Assembly: GCA_963791425.1 (NCBI GenBank)
Contig: CAWBSE010000004.1
Location: 434,001 to 498,000 of the forward strand
Origin: DATBLE01 sp963791425
GTDB lineage: Bacteria > Actinomycetota > Thermoleophilia > Gaiellales > Gaiellaceae
Length of the DNA stretch: 64,000 bases
Direction: 5' to 3'
Below, piece by piece: positions 25,842 through 35,608 of the stretch; the stretch's first letter is position 1; the number at the start of each line of letters is the position of its first letter. A program made the translations under genes and the position numbers. The notes under the pieces are model-generated. The model ran no database searches, had not been told where the DNA came from, and worked only from the letters and a program-made list of their open reading frames with translations.

Positions 25842-26326
25842 TCCTCGTACTTTCCCGGCGGCCGCACGACGCCCAGAACGCGGTCGTCCACGAGCTCGAC
25901 AACGGGACGACGCTCGTCTGGGAGCTGCTCGACGCCGGGCCCGACGACGCGCTCCTGGCGGCGCCGGTGGACGTGCGGCCCGGCTGGGTGATGCGCCACG
26001 ACCGGATCGACTTCCCTCCGGGCGGGATCGCCTACCGGCACACGCACCCCGGGCCGGGGATCCGGTACCTGCTGTCCGGGTCGATCCGCATCGATTCGGG
26101 CGGCGAGGTCCACGACTACGGCCCCGATGATCCCTGGTTCGAGAGCGGCCCGGAGCCGGTGCTCGCGACCGCGTCCACGACCGAGGAGAGCGCGTTCGTG
26201 CGGGTCCTGCTGCTCCCGGGGGAGTGGGCGGGCAAGCGCACGATCACGTACGTGGATCCGGCGGACGAGGACCGGCCCAAGCTCCAGCGCCCGACCGTCT
26301 ACGGCGAGTATCCGATCGCGTTCTGA
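25838..26326 (+). CDS. Cupin-domain protein
   Basis: A TTG start at 25838 overlapping the SDR stop (TTGA) gives 162 residues. The cupin core is visible as GIAYRHTHPGPGIRYLLSGS (metal ligands His, His) and a later EPVLATAST segment. It may be a small metal-dependent isomerase or dioxygenase, or a metabolite-binding protein. Its location between SDR and the ThDP enzyme suggests the same pathway. The TTG start is chosen because the beta-strand N-terminus begins there and no ATG is nearby. Confidence 0.8.
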   Translation: MILVLSRRPHDAQNAVVHELDNGTTLVWELLDAGPDDALLAAPVDVRPGWVMRHDRIDFPPGGIAYRHTHPGPGIRYLLSGSIRIDSGGEVHDYGPDDPWFESGPEPVLATASTTEESAFVRVLLLPGEWAGKRTITYVDPADEDRPKLQRPTVYGEYPIAF

Positions 26327-27960
26327 TGCGCACGGCGGCGCGCATCCTCGTCGACCAGCTGGTCGTCCACGGCGTGGACACCGCGTACTGCGTGCCGGGC
26401 GAGAGCTACCTCGACGTCCTCGACGCCCTCGGCGACACGGACATCCACCTGATCACGACCCGGCACGAGGCGGCCGCAGCGAACATGGCGGAGGCGTACG
26501 GCAAGCTCACCGGCCGCCCGGGGATCTGCCTCGTCACCCGCGCGCCGGGCGCCACCCACGCGTCGGTCGGCGTCCACACCGCGTACCAGGACTCGACGCC
26601 GATGATCCTCCTCGTCGGCCAGGTGCCGCGCACCCACCGGGGCCGCGAGGCGTTCCAGGAGCTCGACTACACGCGGATGTTCGGCGAGATGGCGAAGTGG
26701 GTGACCGAGCTCGACGACGCGGCGGGCGTGCCGGAGCTCGTCGCGCGTGCCTTCCACACCGCCACGTCGGGCCGCCCGGGCCCGGTCGTGATCGCGCTGC
26801 CGGAGGACGCCCAGAAGGACAAGGCGGACGTCCCGGACGCGTCGCCGTACCACGCCGCGCAGGCGTCGCCGTCCGCGGAGGACGTCGACCGCGCGCTCGA
26901 GCTGCTCGAGCGCTCTGAGCGGCCGGTGGTGATCGTCGGCGGCGGCGGCTGGAGCGAGCGGACCGGCCGGGATGTGCTCGCGTTCGCGGAGGCGTCGAAC
27001 GTCCCGGTCGTCGCGTCGTTCCGACGGCAGGACTACGTCGACAACGGCTCGCCGGCCTACGCGGGGATGTTGACGCTCGGCCTCGACCCGAAGCTGGCCG
27101 CGCGGGTGCGCGACGCCGACGTGATCCTCGCGCTCGGCACCCGGCTCGGCGAGATCGCCACCCAGGACTACACGCTGCTCGAGCCTCCGCGGCCGGCGCA
27201 GACCCTGATCCACGTGCACGCCGACCCCGACGAGCTCGGGCGCGTCTACGAGGCCGACCTGCAGATCGTCTCGGGCTCGCCGCAGTTCGCGGCGATGCTC
27301 CGCCCGGTCGACGGCGCCGGCCGGGCCGCCCAGGCCGAGCAGGCGCGCGCGGACTACCTCGCCAACCTGCAGCACGACCCGACGCCCGGCCACGTCCAGC
27401 TCGGCGACGTGATGGCGTATCTGCGCGAGCGGCTGCCCGACGACGCGGTGATCACGAACGGCGCCGGCAACTACTCGGTCTGGGCGCACCGCTTCTACGA
27501 GTTCCGCCGGTACGGGACGCAGCTCGCCCCGTGCGCGGGCGCGATGGGCTACGGCGTCCCGGCCGCGGTCGCGGCGAAGCTGATGTACCCCGAGCGCGTC
27601 GTGGTCTGTGTCGCCGGCGACGGCGACTTCCTGATGAGCGGCCAGGAGCTCGCGACCGCACACCAGTACGGCGCGGCGATCATCGTCGTGGTCGTCAACA
27701 ACGGCATGCTCGGGACGATCCGCATGCACCAGGAGCGCCACTACCCGGGGCGGGCGGTCGCGACCGACCTGACGAACCCCGACTTCGTCGCGTTCGCGCG
27801 CGCGTTCGGCGCGTTCGGCGCGCTGGTCGAGCGCACGGAGGACTTCGCCGCCGCCTTCGACGCCGCGCTCGCCGAGGGGCGGCCCGCGCTGATCGAGCTG
27901 CGTGTCGACCCGGAGGCGATCACGCCCCGCGCGACGCTCTCGCAGATCCGCGGGTCGTGA
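26326..27960 (+). CDS. Thiamine-diphosphate enzyme (acetolactate synthase large-subunit-like)
   Basis: The 544-residue protein has the three ThDP-enzyme domains. The catalytic Glu is in TRHEAAAANMAEAYGK near residue 47, the central domain follows at about 190-330, and the ThDP motif GDGDFLMSGQELATAHQY ends in VNNGMLG. It resembles IlvB, oxalyl-CoA or benzoylformate decarboxylase relatives. No ilvN regulatory subunit is next to it, and it sits in a catabolic-looking operon, so a 2-oxoacid decarboxylase or ligase role is as likely as branched-chain synthesis. ATG overlaps the cupin stop by one base. Confidence 0.85.
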   Translation: MRTAARILVDQLVVHGVDTAYCVPGESYLDVLDALGDTDIHLITTRHEAAAANMAEAYGKLTGRPGICLVTRAPGATHASVGVHTAYQDSTPMILLVGQVPRTHRGREAFQELDYTRMFGEMAKWVTELDDAAGVPELVARAFHTATSGRPGPVVIALPEDAQKDKADVPDASPYHAAQASPSAEDVDRALELLERSERPVVIVGGGGWSERTGRDVLAFAEASNVPVVASFRRQDYVDNGSPAYAGMLTLGLDPKLAARVRDADVILALGTRLGEIATQDYTLLEPPRPAQTLIHVHADPDELGRVYEADLQIVSGSPQFAAMLRPVDGAGRAAQAEQARADYLANLQHDPTPGHVQLGDVMAYLRERLPDDAVITNGAGNYSVWAHRFYEFRRYGTQLAPCAGAMGYGVPAAVAAKLMYPERVVVCVAGDGDFLMSGQELATAHQYGAAIIVVVVNNGMLGTIRMHQERHYPGRAVATDLTNPDFVAFARAFGAFGALVERTEDFAAAFDAALAEGRPALIELRVDPEAITPRATLSQIRGS

Positions 27961-29174
27961 CGGACGCTGTCCGCGAGGCGCTCGCCGCCGTCGAGCGGCG
28001 GAACTCCGAGCTGAACGCGGTCGTCACGCGCTTCGACGACGTCGAGGAGCGGGCGGCGCAGGCGCCCGCCGGCCCGCTGCACGGCGTGCCGTTCACGATC
28101 AAGGACACGTTCGACACGGCCGGTGTCCGGACGACGCGCGGCTCGGCGCTCTTCTCCGATCACGTCCCGAGCCGCGACGCAGCCGCGGTGGCCCGGCTGC
28201 TCGCCGCGGGCGCGGTGCCGATCGGCAAGACGAACACGCCCGAGTTCGCGCTGTGGTGGGAGACGTCGAACCTGGTGTTCGGGCGGACGGTCAACCCGCA
28301 CGATCCCGGCCGCACCGCCGGCGGGTCGAGCGGCGGCGAGGCGGCTGCGGTCGCGTCGGGGATGAGCGCGGTCGGTCTCGGCAGCGACCTGGGCGGCTCG
28401 ATCCGTTTGCCGGCGCACTACTGCGGGGTGGTCGGGCTGAAGCCGACGCACGGATCGGTGCCGCTCGACGGCCACTGGCCCGAGACGCTCCTCGACTACT
28501 GGCACGTCGGCCCGCTCGCTCGCACGGTCGACGAGGCCGCGGCCGCGTTTTCGGTGCTCGCGGGGCCGGTCGGTGAGGCGGCGCCGAGCCCGCGCATCGC
28601 CTGGACGACCGCCGCGCTGGGGCCGGTGACGCGCGAGACCGCCGGGGCGGTCGAGCGTGCCGCCGCCGCTCTCGGGGCCGAGGAGGTCGACCTTCCCTGG
28701 CTCGCCGGGCTCGATTGCAACGAGCTGACGCTCGCGATCTACGGCGCCGAGAGCCGCGCGTACTTCGAGGACGTCGTCGGCGGCCGCAGCGACGAGCTCC
28801 ACCCGCGGATGCGCGCACGCCTCGCGCTGCCCGCGCCGTCGGCCGCAGACCTCGAGGCGGCGAAGGCGGAGGTGGGGAAGCTGCGCCGGCGCGTGGCCGA
28901 TCTGTTCGCCGGCTACGACCTCCTGCTCTGCCAGACCGCCCCGACCCCGGCGCACCCGCACGACGCCGACGAGCTCCTCGTCGACGGCGTCCCACACCAC
29001 CCGCGCACGGCGATGCGGGCGACGATCCCGTGGGATCTCACCGGGTCACCCGCCGTGACGGTGCCGTTCGCGACGAGCACGGACGGCCTCCCGATCGGCG
29101 TGCAGCTCGTCGGCCGCCACCACGGTGAGGCGACGCTCCTCGCCGCCGCGCGCGGGCTCGAGTCGCACCGGTAA
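27957..29174 (+). CDS. Amidase-signature family amidase
   Basis: The 405-residue protein has the amidase triad Lys in FTIKDTFD (about residue 50), cis-Ser in GGSSGGEAAA (about 124) and nucleophile Ser in SDLGGSIRLPA (about 148). It hydrolyses an amide of unknown substrate and lacks the GatB partner context, so it is not a GatA. GTG start overlaps the ThDP-enzyme stop (GTGA). It closes the coupled cluster from 24811. Confidence 0.88.
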   Translation: MTDAVREALAAVERRNSELNAVVTRFDDVEERAAQAPAGPLHGVPFTIKDTFDTAGVRTTRGSALFSDHVPSRDAAAVARLLAAGAVPIGKTNTPEFALWWETSNLVFGRTVNPHDPGRTAGGSSGGEAAAVASGMSAVGLGSDLGGSIRLPAHYCGVVGLKPTHGSVPLDGHWPETLLDYWHVGPLARTVDEAAAAFSVLAGPVGEAAPSPRIAWTTAALGPVTRETAGAVERAAAALGAEEVDLPWLAGLDCNELTLAIYGAESRAYFEDVVGGRSDELHPRMRARLALPAPSAADLEAAKAEVGKLRRRVADLFAGYDLLLCQTAPTPAHPHDADELLVDGVPHHPRTAMRATIPWDLTGSPAVTVPFATSTDGLPIGVQLVGRHHGEATLLAAARGLESHR

Positions 29175-29183
29175 TTTCTCGCC

Positions 29184-30546
29184 ATGCGCGAGTTGCTCCA
29201 CGAGACGGCCGATCTCGCCGCCGACTTCCTCGAGACCCTGCCCGGAGCGGCCGGTCTATCCGCGTGTCGAGGTCGAGGAGTTGCGCAGCCGGCTGGGCGG
29301 CCCGGTGCCCGAAGCGCCGACGGATGCGTCCGAGGTCGTGCGAGAGCTCGCGGCGGTCGGCGACGCGGGTGCCGTCGCGATTCCGGGCGGGCGCTACTTC
29401 GGCTTCGTGATCGGCGGCGCCCTGCCCGCGGCGCTTGCCGCCGACTGGCTGACGTCGACCTGGGACCAGAACGCGGGCCTGTACGTCGCCGGCCCCGCCG
29501 CTGCGGTCGTCGAGGAGGTCGTCGGCGCCTGGCTGGCCGACCTGCTCGGCCTGCCGCGCGCCGTCTCGTACTCGTTCGTCACCGGCACGCAGATGGCGCA
29601 CGCGACCGCGATGGCCGCCGCCCGCAATCACGTGCTCGCCGAGGTGGGCTGGGACGTCGAGGAGAAGGGCCTGACCGGCGCGCCGCAGATCCGCGTGTTC
29701 GCGGGGGAGAAGGCGCACTCCACGTTCCCGAGAGCGCTGCGGCTGATCGGCCTGGGTACCGGCTCGATCGTCCGCATCGCCGCCGACGGGCAGGGACGCA
29801 TGGAGGCCGACGCGCTGCGGGACGCGCTCGCCGCCAACGACGGCCCCGCGATCGTCTGCGCGAAGGCGGGCGAGGTGAACACCGGCTCGTTCGACCCGTT
29901 CGAGGAGATCGCCGATGCGTCGGAAGAAGCCGGTGCGTGGCTGCACATCGACGGCGCCTACGGCCTCTGGGCAGCCGCCAGCCCCCGCTTCGCGCACCTG
30001 ATGGCAGGCGCCGAGCGCGCCGACTCGTGGGCGACCGACGGCCACAAGTGGCTGAACGTCCCGTACGACTCGGGGATCGTCCTCTGCGCACGCCCCGAGC
30101 CGCACCGGCGCGCGATGTCGGTGTATGCCGACTACCTGATCCATGCCGAAGAGGGCGGACCGCGCGATCAGATGGACTGGACGCCCGAGTTCTCGCGCCG
30201 CGCCCGCGGCTTCGCCCTCTATGCGGCGATCCGCCAGCTCGGCCGCAGCGGCATCGCCGACCTCGTCGACCGCTGCTGCGACCACGCCCAGCGCTTCGCC
30301 GCAGGGATCGCCGAGCTGCCCGGCGTCGAGATGCTCAACGAGGTCGTGATCAACCAGGTGCTGTTCCGCTTCGAGACCGACGAGCGCACCCTCGCGGCGC
30401 TGAAGGCAGTGCAGGCGAGCGGCGAGGCGTGGATGAGCGGCTCGATGTTCCAGGGGCGCCAGGCGATCCGGATCTCGGTCAGCAACTGGCAGACGACCGA
30501 GGCGGATATAGACCGCACGGTCGCGGCGTTCGCCGCCGCGCTCTAG
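29184..30546 (+). CDS. PLP-dependent group II decarboxylase, frameshifted near 29242
   Basis: The frame from ATG 29184 gives RELLHETADLAADFLETLP and then shifts +1 at CCC 29241-29243 to ERPVYPRVEVEELRSRLGG and the rest of the protein. Deleting one C restores about 453 residues. The fold-type I core is clear: HIDGAYG for the PLP-binding Asp and TDGHKWLNVPYD for the Schiff-base Lys. The family covers aromatic amino acid, glutamate and aspartate decarboxylases. It follows the amidase closely and ends a few bases inside the opposite yqgE gene. Confidence 0.88.
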
Positions 30547-31088
30547 TTGACCGACGGATCGTCGGGCATCATCGCCACGACCCGGTACACGCCGCCCTTG
30601 TCGCGCAGCACCGTCCCCCAGAGATCCTCGTCCGGTTCGGGGAAGAACTCGGGCTCGGGCGACGCCTCGACGATCCACGACGACTCGTCGAGCTCCGCCT
30701 CGAGCTGGCCGGGGCCCCAGCCGGCGTAGCCGGCGAACACCCGCACGCGCCGGGTCGCCGACGCGAGCAGGTCGAAGTCCCCGTCCCCGGGGACGAAGCC
30801 GATGTCGCCGACGATCAGCAGCGCCGCGTCGTCGGGGTCGTCGAACTCGGCGAGGACGAGCACCGCGGACTCCTGCACCGGCCCGCCGACGTACACACGC
30901 TCCTCGTCGCCGACCAGCGGGACGAGCTCGGGGACTGCGTCGACGACCGAGGTCTCGGACGGCCGGTTCAGCACGAGCCCGGCCGCACCCTCGTCGTTGT
31001 GCTCGGTGACGAGGACGACCGCTCGGCGGAAGTTCGGGTCGAAGAGCGCCGGCGAGGCGAGCAGGAGCTGTCCCTTCAGCGAGTCCAA
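30543..31088 (-). CDS. YqgE/AlgH family protein
   Basis: The 181-residue protein has the UPF0301 pattern: GQLLLASPAL at the start, FRRAVVLVTEHNDEGAAGLVLN, then VYVGGPV and RVFAGYAGWGPGQLE. The family is widely conserved; AlgH is linked to redox-related regulation in pseudomonads but a general role is unsettled. It overlaps the end of the PLP decarboxylase by four bases, tail to tail, and lies 9 bases from the ABC permease end on the same strand. Confidence 0.93.
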   Translation of the reverse strand: MDSLKGQLLLASPALFDPNFRRAVVLVTEHNDEGAAGLVLNRPSETSVVDAVPELVPLVGDEERVYVGGPVQESAVLVLAEFDDPDDAALLIVGDIGFVPGDGDFDLLASATRRVRVFAGYAGWGPGQLEAELDESSWIVEASPEPEFFPEPDEDLWGTVLRDKGGVYRVVAMMPDDPSVN

Positions 31089-31097
31089 CGTCGGCCG

Positions 31098-33653
31098 CTA
31101 CTCGTACTGCAACGCCTCGAGGACGTTGAGGCGCGCGGCCCGCCGGGCCGGGAAGATCGCTGCGATCACCCCGACGACGATCGTCGCGAGGGCGAAGATG
31201 ATCAGCTGTCCGAGCGGCAGCGAGAAGTCGATCTCCTTGACCCGGACGATCAGCAGCGCACCGAGGACGATCCCGAGCAGGATCCCGATCACGCCGCCCA
31301 TCAGCGCCGTGATCACGCTCTCGTACCGGATCATCCGCCGTGTCTGCCGGCGGGTCATGCCGACCGCGCGCAGCATCCCGAGCTCGCGCGTCCGCTCGTA
31401 CACCGTCAGCACGAGCGTGTTCACGATGCCGAAGAGGCTGATCACGATCGACAGCGCGAGCAGGACGAAGAGGACGTTGAGGATGTTGTTCAGCGGCCCG
31501 ATCTGGTTGTCGATGAACTCCTGCTTCGTCTGCACCTTGGCATTCGGGAAGCCGGCGAGCTGCTTCTCGAGCGCGGCCTTGTTCGCGTCCGTCTCGCCGC
31601 CCTTCATCCGGACGAACGAGAACAGGTTCTCGGGCTGGTCGTAGATCTTGTCCCACGCCGACGTCGAGATCGTCACCCGGCCGAACGGAGAGCCGCCGGT
31701 GGGTGGATCGAAGATCCCCTTGATCACGAGGTCGACGCTCTTTCCGTTCGGCGAGGTCAGCACGATCGGAGAGCCGAGCGTGAGGAGCCGCTTCTTCGCG
31801 TAGTCCTTGTCGACGATCGCCCCGTCGGCACCGAGCCGGGCGAACGCCTGCTCCGAGCCGGCGATCCACTTCATGTTGAAGATGCCGACCGCCTCCGGGT
31901 TGACCGCGCTCGCCTGGATCACCTGGCCGAGCACCTTGGCGTCGCCGGCGCGCACGTTGGCGATCGCCTCGACGCCGGGCGTCTTCGCGGCCGCATCGCC
32001 GGCCGCGATCGGGATCGGCGAGAAGTTGTTCTGGGCGGTGACCGCGTAGCCGCTGATCCAGAGGTCGTTCACCGCGCCGCGGAACGTCGTCGTGATCCCC
32101 GCGGCCAGCACCGAGACGAGCGTCACCAGGGCCAGCCCGATCATCAGGGCGGACGCGGTCGACGCCGTCCGCTGAGGATTGCGACGCGCGTTGTCGCGCG
32201 CGAGCACGCCCGGCGCTCCGCCGAACTTCGCGGGCGGCCAGCCCAGCGCCCACGCGAACGGCCGCGCGATCCGGGCCGACAGCAGGGCGACGCCGAAGAA
32301 GATCAGCAGCGTCCCGAGCCCCATGTACAGGAGCACCTGCGTCGTCCCGAGGCCGCTGCCGAAGAGCCCGTACGCGAGCGCCGCGAAGCCCAGCGCGGTG
32401 AGCGTGATCGCCCACGGCGTGCGAAAGCGGTGGAGCCGCCCCGGCGGCAGCGTCGCGCCCTCGCGGACCGCGGAGATCGGCGGGACGCGGGTCGCGCGGA
32501 TCGCAGGCCGGAGGCTTGCGAGCAGCGTGACGAGGACGCCGACGAGCATCGCGACGACGACCGTGCGCGGCTGCAGCACGAGCCCGTTGTTCGGCAGCGT
32601 GAAGCCGACCGCGTCGAAGAGCTTGAACAGGCCGGTTCCGAGCGCGAGCCCGACGAGGATCCCGGCGATCGAGGCGAGGATCCCGATCGCGAGCGCCTCG
32701 ACGAAGATCGAGCCGAGCACCTGCCTGCGCGAGGCGCCGAGCGTCCGCAGGGTCGCCAGCTCCCGCGTGCGCTGCGTGATCGTGATCGACAGCGAGTTGG
32801 CGATCACGAACGCGCCGACGAAGAGCGCGATCCCGCCGAAGGCGAGCAGGAACCCCTGGAGGAAGCTGAGGAAGCTCTCGGTGTCCTTCGCGTCCTCCTT
32901 GGCCTGCGCCGTTCCCGTGCGCACCTGTGTTCCGGGTGGGAGGATCGACTCGATCTGGCCGGCGAGGCGCTCGGGCGACACGCCCGGCTTGGCCTTCGCG
33001 CGGATCTGGTCGAGCTTGCCGCGCTTCTGGAACAGCACCTGCGCGGTCGGCAGGTCGAAGCCGGCGAGGGTCGCACCGCCGAGGCTGGCCGCTCCACCGA
33101 ACTTGACGAGGCCCGAGACCCGCATGCGGATCGACGGCCCGTTGGCCTGCACGGCGATCACGTCTCCGACCTTCAGATCCTTCTTGTGCGCCGTCGACCC
33201 GTCGACGACGACCTCGTCGGTCTTCGGCCAGTTGCCCTCCGACAGGGTCAGCGAGCTGAGATCGGGGTTGTTCGGGTCGACGCTGAATCCGAGATTCGGC
33301 GCGCCGCCGAAGACGATCACCTTGCCGTTCTTGCCGATCAGATGCGCCTCGCCGCCGACCCCGCCCACCGCCTGGTCGACGTCCGGGAGCTTCCGGACCT
33401 CGCCCAGGAGCGACTCGTCGAAGGGCGGCGCAACCGTGTTGCCGTTGTTCGAGAGATCGAACGCCGACTGGCCCGTGATCGTCGCGTCCGTGCCCTTGTA
33501 GACCTCTGTGAAGATCCCGTTGAAGGCGCCCTTGATCGAGTCGGTGAGGATGTACGTGCCGGTGACGAGCGCGACCCCGAGGACGATCGCGATCGCCGTC
33601 AGGGTGGTGCGCAGCTTCCGGGTGGCGAGGCCCTTGATCGCGAAGCGGATCAC
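31098..33653 (-). CDS. FtsX/MacB-type ABC permease
   Basis: The GTG 33653 start gives 851 residues. After a first membrane helix (AIAIVLGVALVTGTYILTD) comes a large outer domain, then an FtsX block at about residues 270-430 (LAFGGIALFVGAFVIANS), a second outer region, and a C-terminal FtsX block with TRELGMLRAVGMTRRQTRRM. It likely exports or extracts lipids or small molecules with the ATPase immediately upstream. Its start overlaps the ATPase stop by four bases (GTGA). Confidence 0.93.
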   Translation of the reverse strand: MIRFAIKGLATRKLRTTLTAIAIVLGVALVTGTYILTDSIKGAFNGIFTEVYKGTDATITGQSAFDLSNNGNTVAPPFDESLLGEVRKLPDVDQAVGGVGGEAHLIGKNGKVIVFGGAPNLGFSVDPNNPDLSSLTLSEGNWPKTDEVVVDGSTAHKKDLKVGDVIAVQANGPSIRMRVSGLVKFGGAASLGGATLAGFDLPTAQVLFQKRGKLDQIRAKAKPGVSPERLAGQIESILPPGTQVRTGTAQAKEDAKDTESFLSFLQGFLLAFGGIALFVGAFVIANSLSITITQRTRELATLRTLGASRRQVLGSIFVEALAIGILASIAGILVGLALGTGLFKLFDAVGFTLPNNGLVLQPRTVVVAMLVGVLVTLLASLRPAIRATRVPPISAVREGATLPPGRLHRFRTPWAITLTALGFAALAYGLFGSGLGTTQVLLYMGLGTLLIFFGVALLSARIARPFAWALGWPPAKFGGAPGVLARDNARRNPQRTASTASALMIGLALVTLVSVLAAGITTTFRGAVNDLWISGYAVTAQNNFSPIPIAAGDAAAKTPGVEAIANVRAGDAKVLGQVIQASAVNPEAVGIFNMKWIAGSEQAFARLGADGAIVDKDYAKKRLLTLGSPIVLTSPNGKSVDLVIKGIFDPPTGGSPFGRVTISTSAWDKIYDQPENLFSFVRMKGGETDANKAALEKQLAGFPNAKVQTKQEFIDNQIGPLNNILNVLFVLLALSIVISLFGIVNTLVLTVYERTRELGMLRAVGMTRRQTRRMIRYESVITALMGGVIGILLGIVLGALLIVRVKEIDFSLPLGQLIIFALATIVVGVIAAIFPARRAARLNVLEALQYE

Positions 33654-34387
33654 GTGCTGCTGATCTCCTCCATCGCGGCGATCACTTCGCGCGGCTCGGA
33701 GCGGGGGAGATCCTTGACGATGTTCCCGTCCGCGAGGAACAGGATCCGGTCGGCGATCGACGCCGAGCGCGGGTCGTGGGTGACCATCACGGTCGTCTGG
33801 CCCGTCTCCTGCACCGCGTGCCGGAGCAGCTCGAGGATCTCGGCGCCGGTCTTCGAGTCGAGGTTGCCGGTCGGCTCGTCGGCGAACACCACGGTCGGCT
33901 TCGAGACGAGCGCGCGTGCGATCGCGACGCGCTGCTGCTGGCCGCCGGAGAGCTCCGACGGGCGGTGCGACGTCCGGTCCTTCAGCCCCACGGAGACGAT
34001 CAGCTGCTCGAGCCACGCCTTGTCGGGCTTCTCGCCGGCGATCGTCAGCGGCAGCGTGATGTTCTCCTCGGCCGTGAGCATCGGCAGCAGGTTGAAGAAC
34101 TGGAAGATGAAGCCGATGTGCTCGCGCCGGAGCTTCGTCAGGTCGCTGTCGTTGAGGTTCGTGATCTCCGTGCCGTCGATCGTCACGGTGCCCGACGTGG
34201 GCTTGTCCAGCCCGGCCAGGATGTGCATGAGCGTCGACTTCCCCGACCCCGACGGGCCCATCACGGTGGTCAGCTGACCGCGGGAGACCTCCAGGTCGAC
34301 CCCGCTCAACGCGTCGACCGCCGTATCGCCTTCGCCGAAGCGCCGTGCGATATCGGCGGCAATGACGACAGCTCCGTTCGCCTGCAT
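33650..34387 (-). CDS. ABC transporter ATP-binding protein (LolD/MacB type)
   Basis: The 245-residue ATPase has Walker A GPSGSGKSTLMHILAG, a Q-loop in FIFQFFNLLP, signature LSGGQQQRVAIARAL, Walker B VVFADEPTGNLD and switch His in VTHDPRSA. The start at ATG 34387 is preferred over 34417 because AAGGAGGAGG lies five to six bases upstream. It energises the FtsX permease that it overlaps. Confidence 0.95.
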   Translation of the reverse strand: MQANGAVVIAADIARRFGEGDTAVDALSGVDLEVSRGQLTTVMGPSGSGKSTLMHILAGLDKPTSGTVTIDGTEITNLNDSDLTKLRREHIGFIFQFFNLLPMLTAEENITLPLTIAGEKPDKAWLEQLIVSVGLKDRTSHRPSELSGGQQQRVAIARALVSKPTVVFADEPTGNLDSKTGAEILELLRHAVQETGQTTVMVTHDPRSASIADRILFLADGNIVKDLPRSEPREVIAAMEEISST

Positions 34388-34459
34388 CACCCTCCTCCTT
34401 CCGTCCGGACGACGCAAACCCTAACGATCACGGCCACCTCTGGCGGTAGTCTCAGAGCG

Positions 34460-35608
34460 ATGGCGGAGAAGCGCTACCTGTTCACGCCCGGTCCGACGCC
34501 CGTGCCGCCGGAGGTGCTGGCCGCGCTCGCCGAGCCGGTCGTCCACCACCGCGGCCCCGACTACCGCGAGCTGTTCGGCGAGTGCCTCGAGCGCCTGCGT
34601 GCCGTCTACCGCACGGAGCGCGACGTGCTCGTGTTCACCTCCTCGGGGACGGGCGCGATGGAGTCGGCCGTGGCGAACCTGTGCTCGCCCGGCGACCGCG
34701 TGGTCGTCGTGTCGGCAGGGGCGTTCGGCGAGCGCTGGCGCAACCTGGCGAACGCGTACGGCGCCGACGTCCAGGCGGTCGAGTACGAGTGGGGCGAGAC
34801 GCCCCGTGTCGAGGATCTCAGCGCGCGGCTGGACGAGCTCGGCGGAGCCAAGGCGGTCTTCCTCACTCATTCCGAGACGTCGACCGGCGTCGTTGCAGAC
34901 GTCCAGGCGCTCGGCGCCGCGGCGAAGGCGGCCGGTGCGATCGTCGTCGTCGACGGCGTCTCGTCACTCGGCGCGGTGCCGCTCGAGACCGACGCCTGGA
35001 ACCTCGACGTCGTCGCCTCCGGCTCGCAAAAGGCGCTGATGTGCCCGCCCGGGCTCGGCCTCGTGTCGGTCTCGGAGGCGGCGCTCGCCGCGCTCGGGAC
35101 GTCGCCGCGCTTCTACTTCGACTGGGAGAAGACACGCTCCGGCCAGGCGAAGCTCGACAGCGCGTTCACGCCGGCCGTGTCGCTCGTCCGCGCGCTGAAC
35201 GTCGCGCTCGGCCTGCTGCTCGACGAGGGGCTCGACAACGCGTTCGACCGGCATGTCCGCCTCGGCCGCGCCTGCCGCGAGGGCGCAAAGGCGATGGGCC
35301 TCGAGCTGTTCTCGCCCGACGAGGACCGCTCGGCGGTCGTCACCGCGATCCTGACGCCGGAGGGAATCGACGCGCAGGAGCTGCGGCTCGCGCTGCGCGA
35401 CCGCTGGGGCGTCACCGTCGCCGGCGGCCACGGCGACCTGAAGAACCGCCTCTTCCGGATCGGCCACATCGGCTACTACGACGTCTTCGACATCACCAGC
35501 GCGCTCGCCGCCGTCGAGCTCGCGCTCGTCGAGACGGGGGCCGACATCGAGCGCGGTGCCGGCGTCGCCCGCGCACTCGAGGCGTTCGCAGCTCCCGCGC
35601 CCGCGTGA
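34460..35608 (+). CDS. Class V aminotransferase (alanine-glyoxylate/phosphoserine aminotransferase type)
   Basis: The 382-residue PLP enzyme begins KRYLFTPGPTPVPPEV, the family hallmark, and has Schiff-base Lys191 in SGSQKALMCPPG. Family members are alanine- or serine-glyoxylate aminotransferases, but homologues adjacent to serA act as phosphoserine aminotransferases in several lineages. Here its TGA overlaps the serA GTG start, so phosphoserine synthesis is the best guess. No other phosphoserine aminotransferase is in the window. Confidence 0.88.
   Translation: MAEKRYLFTPGPTPVPPEVLAALAEPVVHHRGPDYRELFGECLERLRAVYRTERDVLVFTSSGTGAMESAVANLCSPGDRVVVVSAGAFGERWRNLANAYGADVQAVEYEWGETPRVEDLSARLDELGGAKAVFLTHSETSTGVVADVQALGAAAKAAGAIVVVDGVSSLGAVPLETDAWNLDVVASGSQKALMCPPGLGLVSVSEAALAALGTSPRFYFDWEKTRSGQAKLDSAFTPAVSLVRALNVALGLLLDEGLDNAFDRHVRLGRACREGAKAMGLELFSPDEDRSAVVTAILTPEGIDAQELRLALRDRWGVTVAGGHGDLKNRLFRIGHIGYYDVFDITSALAAVELALVETGADIERGAGVARALEAFAAPAPA

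Noticed and set aside
29038..34277. Very long antisense frames opposite the PLP decarboxylase, yqgE and ABC genes
   Set aside because: They are arginine/proline-rich low-complexity translations that mirror real genes at high GC, with no motifs of their own.
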